39,080 bases of DNA, from positions 1 to 39,080 of the forward strand of contig SVLR01000020.1 in the NCBI GenBank assembly GCA_015067785.1. The letters run 5' to 3'. Positions 24,441 to 32,756 of this stretch are shown one piece after another (positions within the stretch are counted from its first letter, which is position 1; the number at the start of each line of letters is the position of its first letter). A program made the translations under genes and the position numbers. The notes beneath the pieces are model-generated. The model saw only the letters and a list, made by a program, of their open reading frames with translations. It searched no databases and was not told where the DNA came from. Source of the stretch: Oscillospiraceae bacterium (GTDB taxonomy: Bacteria; Bacillota; Clostridia; Oscillospirales; Oscillospiraceae).

Positions 24441-25125
24441 TGTAATCGTAGATTTCGATATTGGTTGCGTACCAGACCTCTTCTCGTCCGCCCATATATT
24501 CTGCAAATTTCTCAATTATGCTCCAATTATTATTTTCATCAAATTCGTAGCTATGTCCCCAAAGATAAAACAGCATCGGCACATCCCACGGTCTAAGAAA
24601 CAACTCTGCCAATTCCATTAGTCTCGGGTTATTATGATGGCAGGTTGCAGGAAGACGCAACCAGTCAGTAGGAATGTCAAAGTTTTCTGTGGACACTACG
24701 GTACGGGCATAAGCAATGCCGCACTGCTTCAGAGAAGCCACTACGCTATCACTGGTAGTACCCATAGGATAAGCCATACCGCGAATAAAGCCTCCGAAGT
24801 CAGCTTCCAGATTCTTTCGATCATTCAGGATCTCCAAAGTACATAAGTTTTCCGGAAGCTGCTCCAAAAACGGGTGGTGCGCACCATGTACTGCAACTTC
24901 CATACCGGAATCACGATATAGCGCCAGCGCTTCAGAGCGAGTCATTCTTCCTCCAGTAGTGCAACCTTCCGGATCGTAGCATTCACTGTTGATATTGAAG
25001 GTTCCCTTCAAACCATACTTTTGCATAATTTCTATCAAGCGTTTGTCCTGACGAACACCGTCATCATAACTGAGGGTCAGAGCTTTGCTTTTTCCTCCAG
25101 GAAAACGCATAAATATACTTTTCAT
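24304..25125 (-). CDS. Polysaccharide deacetylase (NodB homology), 3' end truncated
   Basis: Metal-dependent carbohydrate esterase 4-like enzyme. Intact NodB motifs: LTLSYDDG (17-23, metal/base Asp pair D21 D22) and VAVHGAHH (78-84, H80-x3-H84), then RGMAYPMGT, and LFYLWGHSYEFD near the C-terminal His. No signal peptide, so probably cytoplasmic or acting on imported glycans. After NIEIYDYITAY (222-232) the frame reads about 40 meaningless residues antisense to the lipoprotein gene. The expected C-terminal strand region of this family is therefore lost; activity is uncertain. GGAG is 7 nt before the ATG. It follows the GH38 gene by 64 bp, probably in one operon. Confidence 0.85.
   Translation of the reverse strand: MKSIFMRFPGGKSKALTLSYDDGVRQDKRLIEIMQKYGLKGTFNINSECYDPEGCTTGGRMTRSEALALYRDSGMEVAVHGAHHPFLEQLPENLCTLEILNDRKNLEADFGGFIRGMAYPMGTTSDSVVASLKQCGIAYARTVVSTENFDIPTDWLRLPATCHHNNPRLMELAELFLRPWDVPMLFYLWGHSYEFDENNNWSIIEKFAEYMGGREEVWYATNIEIYDYITAYCLLPYSCTSCTCVPDGGIRFCFHNNQRYIPHIPSRRGSGCP
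24425..24432. other. Recombination breakpoint joining two gene ends
   Basis: Deacetylase homology ends at Y232 (codon 24430-24432), and the lipoprotein's fifth repeat stops a few codons before the same point. Both frames then run into the other gene in antisense. No terminator or spacer lies between them. Confidence 0.6.
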
Positions 25126-25189
25126 TGTTTTACTCCTTTATCAGACTTTGCTTGTTGCGTGTTTTTGCTTGCTTTAGAAACACAACATA

Positions 25190-28102
25190 TTATTTTAATT
25201 TAATCGTCTTGATTTCAAAGGGTTTAAAGGTAATATTGGCCTCTCCCCTGCCAAGGATTTCTGCTTCGTCCTCAAGGATATTGCAGGCGATAATTTCCTT
25301 ATCCTCCGCTGTAAGTGTCACAGTAGATGTTCCGCCCATAGCCTCATAAAGTCGGATGATAATGCCGTCATCCTCGCCGTATTTGACCGTTTCCAGAACC
25401 ACTGTTCCGCAGTTCTTTAGTTCAAACGGCAATTTCAGCTCTCTATGCGCCGTAGCAACAGGGGCATAGTTAAAGCCATAGGCTTCTCTTACCGTATCCA
25501 TACTCAAGCCATTTAAGTGGGGATAGATCGCATATCTGAATGTACTTACGCCATTATCGCCTCTTGCATCCGGGTGCGTACCACTCTTATGCAAGGTAAT
25601 GCCCAGTCTGCCACCATGGCAGGAAACACCGTACTTACAATCGCTGAGCAGAGAAACGCCCATACCGTACTCAGACAGATCTGTCCACTTATGGGCGCAA
25701 ACCTCAAACTTAGCAACATCACTCTTATCTCTTGGGTAGCAGTTCCTCTCCACATAGCCAAACTGGGTCTCACACTTATAGGTAAGTGCAAAGAGGGTGC
25801 TATCAAACTCTGCCCGGAGTAGCGTATGCTTCTCTCCAAAGGTAAGCCTGTTTTCAAACTCCACCACAGGAGAATCATAACGGAATTTGATATCTGTTTC
25901 CAGCAAAGAGTTGTCCGCAACTGCGTGCTTCACTCTTACAACCAAAAGGTACTCGCCAACAGATACGATTTCCTGACTAATGAAACGGACATCCTTTTCC
26001 TTCATATTGTAATCTGCATCAATATCCCAGTTATCAAAGTCACAGGGCAAATCTTCGTAGCATTTGATAAGATTAAAGCCGTCTTTTACCAGCTCTCTGC
26101 CTTCATAAACAAGAGAAGTTATGATTCCCTCCTGCAAGACAGCAGTAAGATATGGTGTCTTAATCACATTGCCTTCGACCACAAAAGGAACTTCTCCCCG
26201 TTTCTGCTTTTTTCCAAAGCCAAAGGCATCGAATTTATACGGGGCAACCGTACGCTTCCCATCCAGTGCTTCATAGGTCTGACCATCAAGGGCAGGCAGG
26301 ATCTCTGTTCTTCCGTGCGGCAAGGTATTGAAATACATCTTTCTTCCCTTGCCTACACTATAGGCGCCGGCTTCCTTCAATGTAGCCCGCTGCTCGCCAA
26401 TAGCAATATCCGTAGCCTCTGCGATACAAGTTCCGGGCAAAATATCGTGGAACTGATTGAGCATCAGCACATCGTAAAGTCTGTCCGTTGTTTCCTTTGC
26501 ATCATGATCCGAACAGAGAACAGAAATCAGCTCCGCATCGTGGAGGGCTTCCTCAAGGCGGCGGTTGTTCTTTTTTATGTCGTGGATCGATGTATAGGTT
26601 CCACGGTGCAGCTCCAGATACAATTCGCCACAATATGTCTGTAGCTCCTGGCCGCTGATCTTCTTCATAAAGTCAGAGACAGTGGTATGCTCCACCTGAA
26701 CATCTCTTGCACGCCGCTCCGTAAGGATGGCGCGGGAAACCATTTCCTCAGAAGGACCACCACCGCCATCACCGAAGCCGTATGCCATCAGCACAGAATC
26801 GCTTTCTCGGGGATTATGCAAGTTATTAAGGCGGGTAGCCACCGCTTCCTCATCGACCCAAGTAGCGATAGAGTTGAAGTGGACCGGCACCTGACTGCCA
26901 TCAATTCCCTTCCACATAAAGGTTTCATAAGGGAAAGTATTGGTATCGTTCCAGCTAAGCTTTGTGGTCAGGAAATAATCCACCTTGCTCTGCTTCATAA
27001 TCTGTGGAAGTGCTGCAGAATAACCAAAAGTATCCGGCAACCAGAAGGTATCCGATTCATAGCCGAACTTTTCCCGCAAATATCGCTTGCCCCGCAGGAA
27101 ATGACGGCAGAAAGCCTCCGAGCCGGTTAGGTTGCCATCACATTCTACCCAAGTAGAACCGTTCAGCTCCATTCGCCCCTCTGCAACCAGCTTTTTTATA
27201 TCTTCAAACAACACAGGGTCGTCTTCTTCGATCCACTTGAGATAAAGAACAGTGGACATAAAGAACTTATACTCCGGATGACGTTTCAGCAGCGTCACCG
27301 CATTGGAAACGGTACGCATCAGCTTCCGTCTTGTTTCTTCCACTGTCCAAAGCCAGGCAGTGTCCAAATGGCTGTGGCCAATAATTCCCACATAGGGAAG
27401 CTTTTTCTCTGTATCGAAGAAATTCTCAATCAATTCGTTGGCGCAAAGAATTACTGTCTCATCCGGCTCCGCCTTTTCCAGCGGAAGGATCTTAAAGAGC
27501 TCCAGGTATACCTTTTCGATCTCAGCTTTTTCAAAAGCACTTTTCGTGGACTTATAAAGCTTTGTGAGCAAGCCAAGGTTTTCGCAAAAAGCTTTCAAGG
27601 ACTGATTCATCACAACAAGGCCGATCTCATGAAAGGGTCTATCCTTGCACAAAGCACCATAGGAAAAAGTAGCAGGATTGTCATAAGGCATAACGCCCGG
27701 AATCGTATGGGAGTAATATGCCTCAAGGCTTACTGTATCACCGTTTTTTAAGCCTTCCAGCATCAAATATCTATGGATTCGTGATGTATTATTGGGTGTC
27801 TCGGGTATGTAGTCCAGTATGCCGACCTTTTTTCCGTTTACCGTCACAAGGTGCTCCGGAGCACCGCTTTCTGCGTACACATAGTACTTTTCATTTTCAT
27901 CAAGGCCATCGCAAACAAAACGGAATGTGGCGCACTTAAACTCCTCGCCCCACTTTTGTCCTTTTTTGATTGGTGTTACCTTGCCATTTTTCTCCATCAT
28001 CACCACAGGCTTGATGGTTTTTTTGATAAGAAACGCAGAGTATATCTGTTCCAATCTGGTGACCTTAACCACCATTCTATCGATTTGTCCACTCTGTAAC
28101 AT
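25190..28102 (-). CDS. Alpha-mannosidase, glycoside hydrolase family 38
   Basis: 970 aa from the ATG at 28102, behind AAGGAGG with 6-nt spacing; the frame extends 21 codons further up without a start signal. GH38 retaining mannosidases use Zn and an Asp nucleophile. Seen here: GHSHLDTAWLW with metal ligands H245 and D247, the nucleophile D357 in WLPDTFGYSAALPQIM, and GDGGGGPSEEM. A helical middle domain (about 510-600, MLNQFHDILPGTC) and beta-rich C-terminal domains follow. No signal peptide: intracellular cleavage of alpha-mannosyl oligosaccharides is likely. Its partner gene downstream is the truncated deacetylase, suggesting host- or mannan-glycan use. Confidence 0.95.
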   Translation of the reverse strand: MLQSGQIDRMVVKVTRLEQIYSAFLIKKTIKPVVMMEKNGKVTPIKKGQKWGEEFKCATFRFVCDGLDENEKYYVYAESGAPEHLVTVNGKKVGILDYIPETPNNTSRIHRYLMLEGLKNGDTVSLEAYYSHTIPGVMPYDNPATFSYGALCKDRPFHEIGLVVMNQSLKAFCENLGLLTKLYKSTKSAFEKAEIEKVYLELFKILPLEKAEPDETVILCANELIENFFDTEKKLPYVGIIGHSHLDTAWLWTVEETRRKLMRTVSNAVTLLKRHPEYKFFMSTVLYLKWIEEDDPVLFEDIKKLVAEGRMELNGSTWVECDGNLTGSEAFCRHFLRGKRYLREKFGYESDTFWLPDTFGYSAALPQIMKQSKVDYFLTTKLSWNDTNTFPYETFMWKGIDGSQVPVHFNSIATWVDEEAVATRLNNLHNPRESDSVLMAYGFGDGGGGPSEEMVSRAILTERRARDVQVEHTTVSDFMKKISGQELQTYCGELYLELHRGTYTSIHDIKKNNRRLEEALHDAELISVLCSDHDAKETTDRLYDVLMLNQFHDILPGTCIAEATDIAIGEQRATLKEAGAYSVGKGRKMYFNTLPHGRTEILPALDGQTYEALDGKRTVAPYKFDAFGFGKKQKRGEVPFVVEGNVIKTPYLTAVLQEGIITSLVYEGRELVKDGFNLIKCYEDLPCDFDNWDIDADYNMKEKDVRFISQEIVSVGEYLLVVRVKHAVADNSLLETDIKFRYDSPVVEFENRLTFGEKHTLLRAEFDSTLFALTYKCETQFGYVERNCYPRDKSDVAKFEVCAHKWTDLSEYGMGVSLLSDCKYGVSCHGGRLGITLHKSGTHPDARGDNGVSTFRYAIYPHLNGLSMDTVREAYGFNYAPVATAHRELKLPFELKNCGTVVLETVKYGEDDGIIIRLYEAMGGTSTVTLTAEDKEIIACNILEDEAEILGRGEANITFKPFEIKTIKLK

Positions 28103-28234
28103 ATTTGGCCTCCTTATATGCACTATATGATGTGCATTATGCATATTTACAATAACATATCGCATTCTATATCGCTACTACTTTTTCGCATTTTATGTGT
28201 GTTTTATTATGATTTCGTGTCATTAACAATGTCC

Positions 28235-28275
28235 AAAAAGCCCACTGTTTTGTCGAACAAAAACAGTGGGCTTTT
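28235..28275 (-). terminator. Intrinsic terminator of the TIM-like/YjbQ unit
   Basis: AAAAGCCCACTGTTTT and its complement around loop TGTTCGAC-like bases. T-runs lie on both sides, so it can work in both directions. Confidence 0.88.
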
Positions 28276-28291
28276 GATGTATTGGCTTAGT

Positions 28292-28912
28292 TTAGCGGAT
28301 CCTCCACTCGTCGTACTGTGCCATGTAAGCCTTCTCCTCAGCGGGGAACTTACGCAGGGTATTTACGACTTCACCGTTATTATACTTGCGGTCGCCCATA
28401 TCCTCGGTGGTACCGAACAGGGTCAGGTTGACCTGACGGGGACGGGCACGGACGTGATCCCAGTCGATGAAGTAGATGTGGGCAAACTCGCCCAGATCCA
28501 GCTTGCCGTCCTTGATGGTCAGGGTCTCACTGCGGCCGAAGAAGACGGAGCGAAGGTGACCGTCGGTATTCATAGAGGTGAAATTGCCGGGCTCGTCAAC
28601 ATAGCGGCCGAACTGTGCGTGGACAGGGCCGGGGTGACGGTAGTCGCCTTCGTTTACGAAGTCGGGGATCATTTTGCGCATAATATCCAACAGGTCATGC
28701 TGCAGGTACTCCAGATCGAAGGTGTCAAAATCGTGAGAGCACTCCTGGATCATAACGGAGCAGGTGGTGTGGTGAGAGACCACGGAAACGGTGCCGTTCT
28801 TGATGCCGGACTCCTCAACGATCTTATGGACATCGATGGAGATGTCATGGAAGGTGGGGATCCAGCCGCGGGACTGGAGCTGAATTTCTTTCTGAATCAT
28901 TTTGAATTCCAT
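28292..28912 (-). CDS. YjbQ / UPF0047 family protein (secondary thiamine-phosphate synthase family)
   Basis: 206 aa, longer than the about 140-aa E. coli protein. Signatures are VVSHHTTCSVMIQE (44-57) with two His, DGHLRSVFFGRSETLTIKDGKLDLG, and HVRARPRQVNLTLFG. The family is small beta-fold proteins; E. coli YjbQ shows weak thiamine-phosphate synthase activity, but its real role is unsettled. The extra C-terminal part (NNGEVVNTLRKFPAEEKAYM) is not in short members. GGAGG is 8 nt before the ATG. It follows the TIM-like gene by 37 bp and probably shares its promoter, placing it in the sugar-phosphate cluster. Confidence 0.85.
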   Translation of the reverse strand: MEFKMIQKEIQLQSRGWIPTFHDISIDVHKIVEESGIKNGTVSVVSHHTTCSVMIQECSHDFDTFDLEYLQHDLLDIMRKMIPDFVNEGDYRHPGPVHAQFGRYVDEPGNFTSMNTDGHLRSVFFGRSETLTIKDGKLDLGEFAHIYFIDWDHVRARPRQVNLTLFGTTEDMGDRKYNNGEVVNTLRKFPAEEKAYMAQYDEWRIR

Positions 28913-28949
28913 AGTTATTTCCTCCTGATATGTAAATTAAATTATGGAT

Positions 28950-29642
28950 TTATTTATGACGCTCGTCCCAAGCCTTGCGGCAGGCGGCAATCATTTCATC
29001 GACCATAGCGGCACGGTCAGCAGCCTTTGCTACACCGGAAGAAGAACCGGTGGCATCTGCGCCGGCAATAATGGTGTTATATACATCCTCGCCACTGGCA
29101 ATTCCTGCAGCGGTCAGCACCAGAATGTCAGGGTTCACATCCTTAACACACTTTGTAGCAGCTTCCACATACGCGGGACCTACGCTGACACCGGTACCGA
29201 TGAGAGAGGAAGGCTCTGCAACGATAATATCGGGGTTCAGGGTGGCGATCTTTGCTGCTTCTGCCTCAGAATCTGCGCAGACGATGGTGGTAAGACCCAC
29301 TTCCTCTGCCCGCTTAATGGTCTTAGCCAAAACCTCAAAGGTTACAGGCTTCTCCACGTGGTTGAGCATAACGCCCTCTGCGCCTGCGGCAACCAAGCTC
29401 TCAGGCAGAATGTCAGCAAGGCCTCTGCCTACGGGGATAGGATCCATATGGGGCGCAAATACGTGAATATACTTTGTGTTTTCCTTTACCCGGCGGATAT
29501 CCACCACAGGGCAGGTGAAAATGATGTCCACATCGCACTTTTCCGATGCAGCATCCGCTGCCAGTGCCAATTCCAGGATCTCGTCACCGTACAAGTAGGA
29601 CTTGGGACCAATCTCGAAAAATGGGGCTTTAATGGTAGTCAT
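28950..29642 (-). CDS. Triosephosphate-isomerase-like sugar phosphate isomerase
   Basis: 230 aa, the short TIM form also found in archaea. Catalytic positions of TIM are present: K14 in EIGPKSYLYG, H95 in VMLNHVEKP (the LGHSERR block), E143 in IVAEPSSLIGTG (loop 6). IHVFAPHMDPIPVGRGLADILPESL and GADATGSSSGVAKA complete the barrel. Glycolytic TIM is usually longer and encoded with gapA/pgk, so this paralogue beside a kinase and an SIS isomerase probably acts on another phosphosugar. Tetrulose-phosphate isomerases of erythritol/erythrulose pathways are TIM homologues and are one possibility. GAGGAGT precedes the ATG, behind promoter 29677-29705. Confidence 0.85.
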   Translation of the reverse strand: MTTIKAPFFEIGPKSYLYGDEILELALAADAASEKCDVDIIFTCPVVDIRRVKENTKYIHVFAPHMDPIPVGRGLADILPESLVAAGAEGVMLNHVEKPVTFEVLAKTIKRAEEVGLTTIVCADSEAEAAKIATLNPDIIVAEPSSLIGTGVSVGPAYVEAATKCVKDVNPDILVLTAAGIASGEDVYNTIIAGADATGSSSGVAKAADRAAMVDEMIAACRKAWDERHK

Positions 29643-29676
29643 AAATTACTCCTCTCTGTTAATACTTCTATTCTGT

Positions 29677-29705
29677 AACATAGCACTTAACTTTCTTTTC
29701 GTCAA
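29677..29705 (-). promoter_or_regulatory. Promoter of the TIM-like/YjbQ unit
   Basis: Minus-strand TTGACG, 17-bp spacer, TATGTT. The -35 box overlaps the first TTTTCGT motif. Confidence 0.75.
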
Positions 29706-29749
29706 TGTTTATTTTCGTTTTTCTTTCGTTTTGTAAATAATAACGAAAA
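29696..29749. promoter_or_regulatory. Cluster of TTTCGT motifs, candidate DeoR-type operator
   Basis: TTTTCGT at 29696-29702, TTTTCGTTT at 29712-29720, TTTCGTTTT at 29724-29732 and the inverted AACGAAAA at 29742-29749. The motifs lie on or just upstream of the minus promoter. DeoR-family sugar regulators often bind such AT-rich repeats with a CG core; the assignment is inference. Confidence 0.6.
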
Positions 29750-29778
29750 TTATAGCTGATTATTGGTTATTTTTTGAA

Positions 29779-29825
29779 TTGCAAACGGCGCCAAAATAAG
29801 GTATTCTTTACATTAAGGAATACCT
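29779..29825 (+). promoter_or_regulatory. Promoter with overlapping palindrome, SIS-DeoR-kinase operon
   Basis: TTGCAA (29779-29784), 17-bp spacer, TATTCT (29802-29807). A perfect inverted repeat AGGTATTC/GAATACCT (29799-29806, 29818-29825) covers the -10 box and start site. Confidence 0.55.
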
Positions 29826-29851
29826 ATGATAAAATGAAAGGTAATATTACA

Positions 29852-30457
29852 ATGATTTCTAATGAAGCCCTTAACTCTGCCCGCAACGCATACGATATTG
29901 AGGAAGCTTGCATCCGCGAGATGAAGGATTACTTTGACGGTGAACAGTTCTCTGCTGCCGTGGATTTGCTTTCCAACGCTCCTCGGATCGGCACCTGCGG
30001 CTGCGGTCACTCCGGTATTATCTGCCAGCATATGGCGCACCTGATGTGCTGCATCGAACGACCTGCAAGATTCATTAGTCCTGCAGAGGCGGTACATGGC
30101 GCTACCGGCTTTTTGCAAAAAGGCGATGTCATGATCTTTGCTTCCCGCGGCGGTAAGACAAAGGAGCTTTTGCCCATCGTAGATATTTGCAAAGCAAAAG
30201 GTGTTTCTATCATCACCGTGACAGAGAACATGGAATCTCCCTTAGCGCAAGCAGCCGATGTGGTACTCAGGCAGCATGTCAACCGAGAAACTGACAAGTG
30301 GAATGCCCAGGGCACAACCTCTACCACCGCCCTGTGTATGATCTTCCACGCACTGCAAGCAGCCGTTATCGAGGAAACAGGCTATCAGGCAGAGCAGTTT
30401 GCCCTGATCCACCCAGGCGGTGCAGTGGGAGAAAGGCTGAATAACAAATCCCTATAA
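29852..30457 (+). CDS. SIS-domain phosphosugar isomerase (KpsF/KdsD-like, no CBS domains)
   Basis: 201 aa from the ATG at 29852 (MISNEALNSARNAYD), with AAAGG about 10 nt upstream; a further ATG 18 nt upstream has no site. The SIS fold shows RIGTCGCGHSGIICQHMAHLM, VMIFASRGGKTKELLPIVDICKAKG (phosphosugar-binding Ser/Gly loop), TVTENMESPLAQAADVVL and HPGGAVGERL, which matches the end of the SIS domain in arabinose-5-phosphate isomerases (HPGGALG). The CBS pair of KdsD is absent. It is the first gene of the plus operon with DeoR and the FGGY kinase; an aldose/ketose phosphate isomerase role is likely, substrate unknown. Confidence 0.85.
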   Translation: MISNEALNSARNAYDIEEACIREMKDYFDGEQFSAAVDLLSNAPRIGTCGCGHSGIICQHMAHLMCCIERPARFISPAEAVHGATGFLQKGDVMIFASRGGKTKELLPIVDICKAKGVSIITVTENMESPLAQAADVVLRQHVNRETDKWNAQGTTSTTALCMIFHALQAAVIEETGYQAEQFALIHPGGAVGERLNNKSL

Positions 30458-30471
30458 AACAGGAGACGATT

Positions 30472-31227
30472 ATGGAAAACAAACTGAAGCTCGATGACCG
30501 ACGACAGAAAATACTGGATATGCTCCATCAGAACGGAAAGGTGTCTGTTGCCGCCATCAGCAGAGAGCTGGGAACCACCCCCGTAACGATCCGAAGCGAT
30601 TTGACTGCATTGGAGCAGGAAGGGCATTTGATCCGTGTCCAAGGCGGTGCTGTTTTGCCCCCGCGGAATAAAAGTAGCCAAACGATTCCTACTGTTAGCA
30701 ATGTGGAAGAAAAGAAACGTATTGCTGCAGCAATCGCCGCAATGATTCGGGACGGAGATACGCTTTTTATCAACTCAGGCACTACTACCGAATATGTTGC
30801 AACCGCGCTAGAGATCCGCGCAAACCTCAATATTGTAACCAACTCTTTGGCTGTTGCAACGATTTTGGGCGAGATCCCCTCTTTTCGTGTGATCTTGGTG
30901 GGCGGTGAAATTAACGCCCAATACGGCTTTACTTATGGTGGAGATGCCCTTTCACAGCTGGAAAAATACAAAGCAAATTGGGCGATCTTGTCCATTGACG
31001 GTATCAGCACCTCTTGCGGTATCACCACTCGCCACGCGGAAGAAGCAATGGTTGACCGCACGATGATCGCCAATGCAAGTAGTATTTTAATCGCAGCGGA
31101 CCATACCAAAATTGAACGGGCAGGCTTTGCCCGCGTCCGTGACGATTTAGAGGGAATCACTGTGGTTACTGACAGCAGCAACACAGATGAGTTAGCATCT
31201 GCCGGAATGATTATCATAAATGTCTAA
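30472..31227 (+). CDS. DeoR/GlpR-family transcriptional regulator
   Basis: 251 aa. N-terminal HTH_DeoR: RRQKILDMLHQNGKVSVAAISRELGTTPVTIRSDLTALEQEGHLIRVQGGAV in outline (11-60). C-terminal sugar-phosphate sensor domain of ISOCOT fold with INSGTTTEYVATAL, NIVTNSLAVATIL, VILVGGEINAQYGFTYGG and AADHTKIERAGFARV. Such proteins repress sugar operons and are released by a phosphorylated intermediate. The SIS and kinase neighbours make the cluster's own sugar phosphate the natural effector. AGGAG is about 8 nt before the ATG; it is 14 bp after the SIS gene. Confidence 0.93.
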   Translation: MENKLKLDDRRQKILDMLHQNGKVSVAAISRELGTTPVTIRSDLTALEQEGHLIRVQGGAVLPPRNKSSQTIPTVSNVEEKKRIAAAIAAMIRDGDTLFINSGTTTEYVATALEIRANLNIVTNSLAVATILGEIPSFRVILVGGEINAQYGFTYGGDALSQLEKYKANWAILSIDGISTSCGITTRHAEEAMVDRTMIANASSILIAADHTKIERAGFARVRDDLEGITVVTDSSNTDELASAGMIIINV

Positions 31228-31228
31228 C

Positions 31229-31259
31229 AAAATGCTATCCTCAAACGGATAGCATTTTT
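31229..31259 (+). terminator. Intrinsic terminator / attenuator between deoR-like gene and kinase
   Basis: AAAATGCTATCC and GGATAGCATTTTT around loop TCAAAC. It sits two bases after the regulator stop and inside the operon, so read-through would set kinase levels. Confidence 0.85.
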
Positions 31260-31276
31260 GCAAAAGGAGTATGCAT

Positions 31277-32728
31277 ATGTACATAGGAATTGATTTAGGC
31301 AGCACCAATATAAAAGCTGCCATTTATAACGAAAATATGGAGCTTATCGACCGCCAAAGCCTGCCTGTAGAATATATCCGCGAAAACGGCTTTGTGGAAT
31401 TCGATGCAGTTCGATATGTTCAGGATTTGGAAGCGCTGCTATCCAAAATGCTACGCAAAAACAGCATCACAAATATTCATCAAATTGCCTTCACCGGTCA
31501 GGCAGAATCTCTCGTGGTTTTAGGCAAAGACGGACAGCCCCTTATGAATGCCATCTCCTGGATGGATGAGCGTTCTACTGCAGAGTGTGCAGCTTTGGCT
31601 AACCGATTCTCTCCCCAGCAGTGCGAAGCAATTACCGGTCAGTTGGCCGTCCTTCCCACCTGGCCGGCCACGAAAATTCTGTGGCTAAAGCATAATCGTC
31701 CTGAGGTCTTCCAAAGCGCAGAGACCTATATGCTGCTTAAGGATTATGTAGTGTATTATTTCACCGGTATCAAGAAAGCAGATATGTCTATTGCGACCTT
31801 CTCTTTCTACTTTGATATCTACAACAAAATCTATTGGCAGGAAATGCTGGATGCAATTGGTATTCAGATAGAGCAACTGCCCGAGCTTTGTGAGCCTTGT
31901 TCTGTGGTTGGGGATATGCTTTCCGAAATTTCCACCAAATTAGGTTTGACAACTCCCTGTCAAATCAATGTGGGTACATTAGACCATTTTGCCGGTATGA
32001 TTGGCACTGGCAATATCTCCCCCGGCAATATTACACTGTCCACGGGAACCGTTATGGCCATGGCTGTTATGTGCGAAGAACCAGCGCCCAAAAATACCGG
32101 CATTGCTATGCATTACGGTTTCCTGCCGGACACGCATGTGATGCTCCCCGTTGCAGAAAGCGGCGGTGTCAGTTTGGAATGGTTCCGCAGAAGCTGCATG
32201 CCGGAAGTATCTTATGATGAGATCAATGCTGTACTTGCTCAGCGCAGCAATACGCCTATTTTGTTCCTCCCCTACTTGGTCGGCACGAATGCTCCGGAGT
32301 TTGACAGTAACGCTACCGGTGTTTTCTGGGGCCTACGCCAAGAGCACGATGCCTATGATATGGCGCGAGCAGTTATGGAAGGTGTTAGCTTTGTGCTCCG
32401 CAAAAACTGCGATTATATGGCAAAAGCCGGTTTGAAGCCTTCCTCTATCATTGCTACCGGCGGCGGTGCCAAGAGCGCCATCTGGTGCCAGCTGCAGGCA
32501 GATATTACCGGTCTGACAGTAAGAATCCCTGCAGAAAAAGAAGCTGCCTGCTTGGGTGCTGCGATGATCGCTGCTGTTGCTGATCATCGGTATAACAACC
32601 TTCAGGAAGCTGTCGATTCTCTTGTGGCATTCTCTACCGAATATACGCCAAATTCCTCTGCGCAAACAAGGGAAAAGTATTCTCAATTCTGCGCACTCTA
32701 TGACTTCACTAAGAATATGAAACCATAA
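31277..32728 (+). CDS. FGGY-family carbohydrate kinase (xylulokinase-like)
   Basis: 483 aa. ATP-dependent sugar kinase of the ASKHA superfamily. N-terminal phosphate loop YIGIDLGSTNIKAAIY, then IAFTGQAESLVVLGKDGQPLMNAISWMDERS (substrate side); C-terminal domain with INVGTLDHFAGMIGTGNISPGNITLSTGTVM, ESGGVSLEWFRR and the adenosine motif IIATGGGAKSAIWCQLQADITG. The second ATG (31277, MYIGIDLG) is used: AAGGAG is 7-8 nt away, whereas only 1-2 nt precede the ATG at 31271. Substrate is not decided by motifs; pentulose or tetrulose are possible. Expression passes the terminator at 31229-31259. Confidence 0.92.
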   Translation: MYIGIDLGSTNIKAAIYNENMELIDRQSLPVEYIRENGFVEFDAVRYVQDLEALLSKMLRKNSITNIHQIAFTGQAESLVVLGKDGQPLMNAISWMDERSTAECAALANRFSPQQCEAITGQLAVLPTWPATKILWLKHNRPEVFQSAETYMLLKDYVVYYFTGIKKADMSIATFSFYFDIYNKIYWQEMLDAIGIQIEQLPELCEPCSVVGDMLSEISTKLGLTTPCQINVGTLDHFAGMIGTGNISPGNITLSTGTVMAMAVMCEEPAPKNTGIAMHYGFLPDTHVMLPVAESGGVSLEWFRRSCMPEVSYDEINAVLAQRSNTPILFLPYLVGTNAPEFDSNATGVFWGLRQEHDAYDMARAVMEGVSFVLRKNCDYMAKAGLKPSSIIATGGGAKSAIWCQLQADITGLTVRIPAEKEAACLGAAMIAAVADHRYNNLQEAVDSLVAFSTEYTPNSSAQTREKYSQFCALYDFTKNMKP

Positions 32729-32756
32729 ATCTATCCCTTTTGAAGGAGCAAGCATT

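Noticed and set aside
23121..24515. 464-codon minus-strand frame opposite the Cys-repeat lipoprotein
   Set aside because: The plus-strand product has a signal peptide, lipobox and regular repeats; the minus frame has none and spans the breakpoint.
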